Below, piece after piece: positions 6,033 to 7,416 of a stretch of DNA of 7,416 bases (position 1 is the first letter of the stretch; each line of letters begins with the position of its first letter). The DNA is from CAMDMI01 sp036759185 (GTDB lineage Bacteria; Bacteroidota; Bacteroidia; Cytophagales; Flexibacteraceae): NCBI GenBank assembly GCA_036759185.1, contig DAIOVD010000200.1, positions 1 to 7,416 of the forward strand. The letters run 5' to 3'. The translations under genes and the position numbers were made by a program. The notes beneath the pieces are model-generated. The model did no database searches and was not told where the DNA came from. It saw only the letters and a list, made by a program, of their open reading frames with translations.

Positions 6033-6057
6033 GCCAGACAATAGGGTCTGGCTTATT
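6028..6057. terminator. Stem-loop terminator between convergent transcripts
   Basis: The arms AATAAGCCAGAC (6028-6039) and GTCTGGCTTATT (6046-6057) pair perfectly over 12 bp around the 6-base loop AATAGG. The TAA stop of the SGNH-like gene lies in the left arm. Read on the minus strand, the stem is followed by a T-rich run (TTATTTGTTTTC), so it should terminate the tRNA/lutB transcript well. On the plus strand the tail is poor (TTATTCGATG), so termination there would rely on the stem and its own closing TTATT. Confidence 0.75.
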
Positions 6058-6062
6058 CGATG

Positions 6063-6134
6063 TGGTCCCGACAGGAATCGAACCTGTATCTAAAGTTCCG
6101 GAGACTTTCGTAGTATCCATTCTACTACGGGACC
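6063..6134 (-). tRNA. tRNA-Arg (anticodon CCG)
   Basis: This 72-nt cloverleaf folds with every stem fully paired. The acceptor is GGTCCCG/CGGGACC with discriminator A, the D stem is GTAG/CTAC, the anticodon stem is AAAGT/ACTTT with loop CTCCGGA, and the T stem is ACAGG/CCTGT with loop TTCGATT. The anticodon CCG (6099-6101) reads arginine codon CGG. A after GG in the D loop matches the A20 identity base of bacterial tRNA-Arg. The 3' CCA is not encoded (CAT follows the discriminator), so it must be added after transcription. The gene begins 11 bases past the lutB-like stop codon on the same strand, and no separate promoter is evident between them. It may therefore be cut from a shared transcript that ends at the stem-loop at 6028-6057. 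Confidence 0.96.
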
Positions 6135-6145
6135 AACTCATCCTT

Positions 6146-7416
6146 TCAACTCCGGTGGCCTTTCTTCCACATTTCGTTGAATGATTTCGGGGCCAAAATT
6201 GGCTCACTTCTTCGTTTTGACCAAGTATTTTTGAAAAGAACATCCAACACCCACTGTTTCAGGCTGCTGCCTCCCATATTCATGAGCGACCGATTGAGCA
6301 TGGCACGCTTCCAGAAACCAAAACCGATTTTCTCCCAGGTATTGGTAAGTCCTTCTTCGACAGATTGTTTACGGTTGAGAAGGAGCACATTGTGAATATC
6401 AATCCGAACGGGACAAACCGAACTGCAGCCTCCGCACAAAGAAGATGCGTAGCTTAGGTGCTTGTACTTCTCCAGTCCAAGATACTGAGGGGAAAGAATG
6501 GATCCGATGGGTCCACTGTAGGTGGTGTCGTAGGTATGCCCTCCGATATTTTTGTAGACCGGGCAGGCATTCAGACATGCACCACAACGGATGCAATTGA
6601 GTGCCTGACGCTTTTCAGTGTCGGCCAGCAGTTTCGAACGGCCATTGTCGAGCAGAATCACATACATCTGTTCTGGGCCATCCACTTCATCTTCCTGTCG
6701 CGGTCCGGTGAGAATTGTATTGTAAACCGTTACATGCTGACCAGTTCCACTTGTAGAAAGCAGTGGCCAGAATAAATCCAGATCCCGCATAGAAGGAATC
6801 ATTTTTTCGATACCCACTATAGCGATGTGTACTTTCGGGAAGGCAACTGTCAATCGTGCATTTCCCTCATTTTCAGTTACCGCTACACCACCGACATCAG
6901 CGATAAGGAAGTTTCCTCCTGTAATCCCAACTTCTGCTTCTGTATATTTTTCCCTCATGACACGGCGGGCGATCATGGTTAATTCTTCCGGATTATCGGT
7001 CAGTTCGGTGCCCAGATGTTTATGAAACAGTTCACTCACATCTTCTTTGCTCATATGCATGGCTGGTGTGACGATGTGGTAAGGCTTTTGACCTGCCAGC
7101 TGTACGATGTATTCGCCCAAATCCGTTTCAAACGGCTCAATTCCCTTTTCCTCAAGAAACTCATTCAGGTGAATTTCTTCAGTGGTCATCGACTTTGATT
7201 TCACCACCAGTCGGGCCTCTGCTGCTTTCATTATCTGGCCAATCGCCTTGAGTGCATCCGCTGAATTCTGAGCCCACACCACTTTTCCTCCGCGGTTCGA
7301 GAAGTTATTTTCCCATTCCATGAGCAACTTATCGAGGTTGAGCATGGTGTTGGTTTTAATGTATGATGCCCGGGTTCTGGCCAGTTCATGGTTCTGATAC
7401 TGGTGCATTCCCGATT
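6146..7416 (-). CDS. lutB: LutB-like iron-sulfur protein of L-lactate oxidation, 5' end outside window
   Basis: The frame is open to the window edge, so the ATG at 7408 is probably internal: relatives carry some 40 more residues before the HELARTRASYIK segment. Numbering from that Met, a LUD domain spans about 45-265, including VGITGGNFLIADVGGVAVTENEGN and a run of hydrophobic strands. It is followed by two cysteine motifs. The first is CIRCGACLNAC, Cys272/275/278/282, a full 4Fe-4S set. The second is CGGCSSVC, Cys325/328/332, each followed by Pro. This order is that of LutB (YkgF/YvfW type), which with LutA and LutC oxidises L-lactate to pyruvate in the cytoplasm. The partner genes are not in the window and may lie beyond the right edge. 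An alternative is another LUD iron-sulfur protein with a different substrate. The tRNA-Arg gene follows directly downstream. Confidence 0.9.
   Translation of the reverse strand, partial: SGMHQYQNHELARTRASYIKTNTMLNLDKLLMEWENNFSNRGGKVVWAQNSADALKAIGQIMKAAEARLVVKSKSMTTEEIHLNEFLEEKGIEPFETDLGEYIVQLAGQKPYHIVTPAMHMSKEDVSELFHKHLGTELTDNPEELTMIARRVMREKYTEAEVGITGGNFLIADVGGVAVTENEGNARLTVAFPKVHIAIVGIEKMIPSMRDLDLFWPLLSTSGTGQHVTVYNTILTGPRQEDEVDGPEQMYVILLDNGRSKLLADTEKRQALNCIRCGACLNACPVYKNIGGHTYDTTYSGPIGSILSPQYLGLEKYKHLSYASSLCGGCSSVCPVRIDIHNVLLLNRKQSVEEGLTNTWEKIGFGFWKRAMLNRSLMNMGGSSLKQWVLDVLFKNTWSKRRSEPILAPKSFNEMWKKGHRS

Noticed and set aside
6063..6134. Attachment site for an integrated element at the tRNA 3' end
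   Set aside because: No integrase gene and no repeated copy of the tRNA 3' end is visible within the window.
5977..6243. Minus-strand protein-coding frame over the tRNA
   Set aside because: It runs through the tRNA-Arg gene and the terminator and overlaps the better-supported lutB-like gene.

Overview
The window looks like chromosomal DNA of a member of the Bacteroidota. The clearest sign is the C-terminal type IX secretion sorting domain on the first gene. Supporting signs are a lutB homologue, an MBOAT acyltransferase of the type common in this phylum, and genes without strong Shine-Dalgarno sequences. Base composition is moderate, with AT-rich intergenic DNA. A run of exactly 100 N at 5756-5855 looks like a scaffold-gap placeholder, so this is a draft or metagenome assembly.

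Layout: 1-540 (+) is the 3' end of a secreted serine hydrolase of the beta-lactamase/PBP type. It converges on 565-1290 (-), an unknown predicted lipoprotein. Next is 1399-2016 (-), a small protein with a transglutaminase-like Cys/His/Asp arrangement. The AT-rich divergent region 2017-2267 carries a tandem array of palindromes with centres exactly 38 bp apart. It leads into 2268-2786 (+), an XRE-type DNA-binding protein with a charged coiled-coil tail. That gene converges, 19 bp apart, on 2806-3963 (-), an AAA_14/DUF4143 ATPase. From 4175 (+) an MBOAT O-acyltransferase overlaps by a few bases an SGNH-hydrolase-like partner that is broken by the assembly gap and ends at 6032. A perfect 12-bp stem-loop separates this pair from a tRNA-Arg(CCG) on the minus strand. 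Upstream of the tRNA, on the same strand, is a lutB-like iron-sulfur protein that runs off the right edge.

Working together: the MBOAT and SGNH proteins form a recognisable two-gene unit for moving acyl groups across the inner membrane and onto an exported polysaccharide. The lutB homologue points to L-lactate oxidation, with its partner genes expected beyond the right edge. The palindrome array lies between a DNA-binding protein and a divergent gene of unknown role. It is the most unusual feature here and is a candidate multi-site operator or a set of structured-leader hairpins. I see no phage, plasmid, insertion sequence or CRISPR system.
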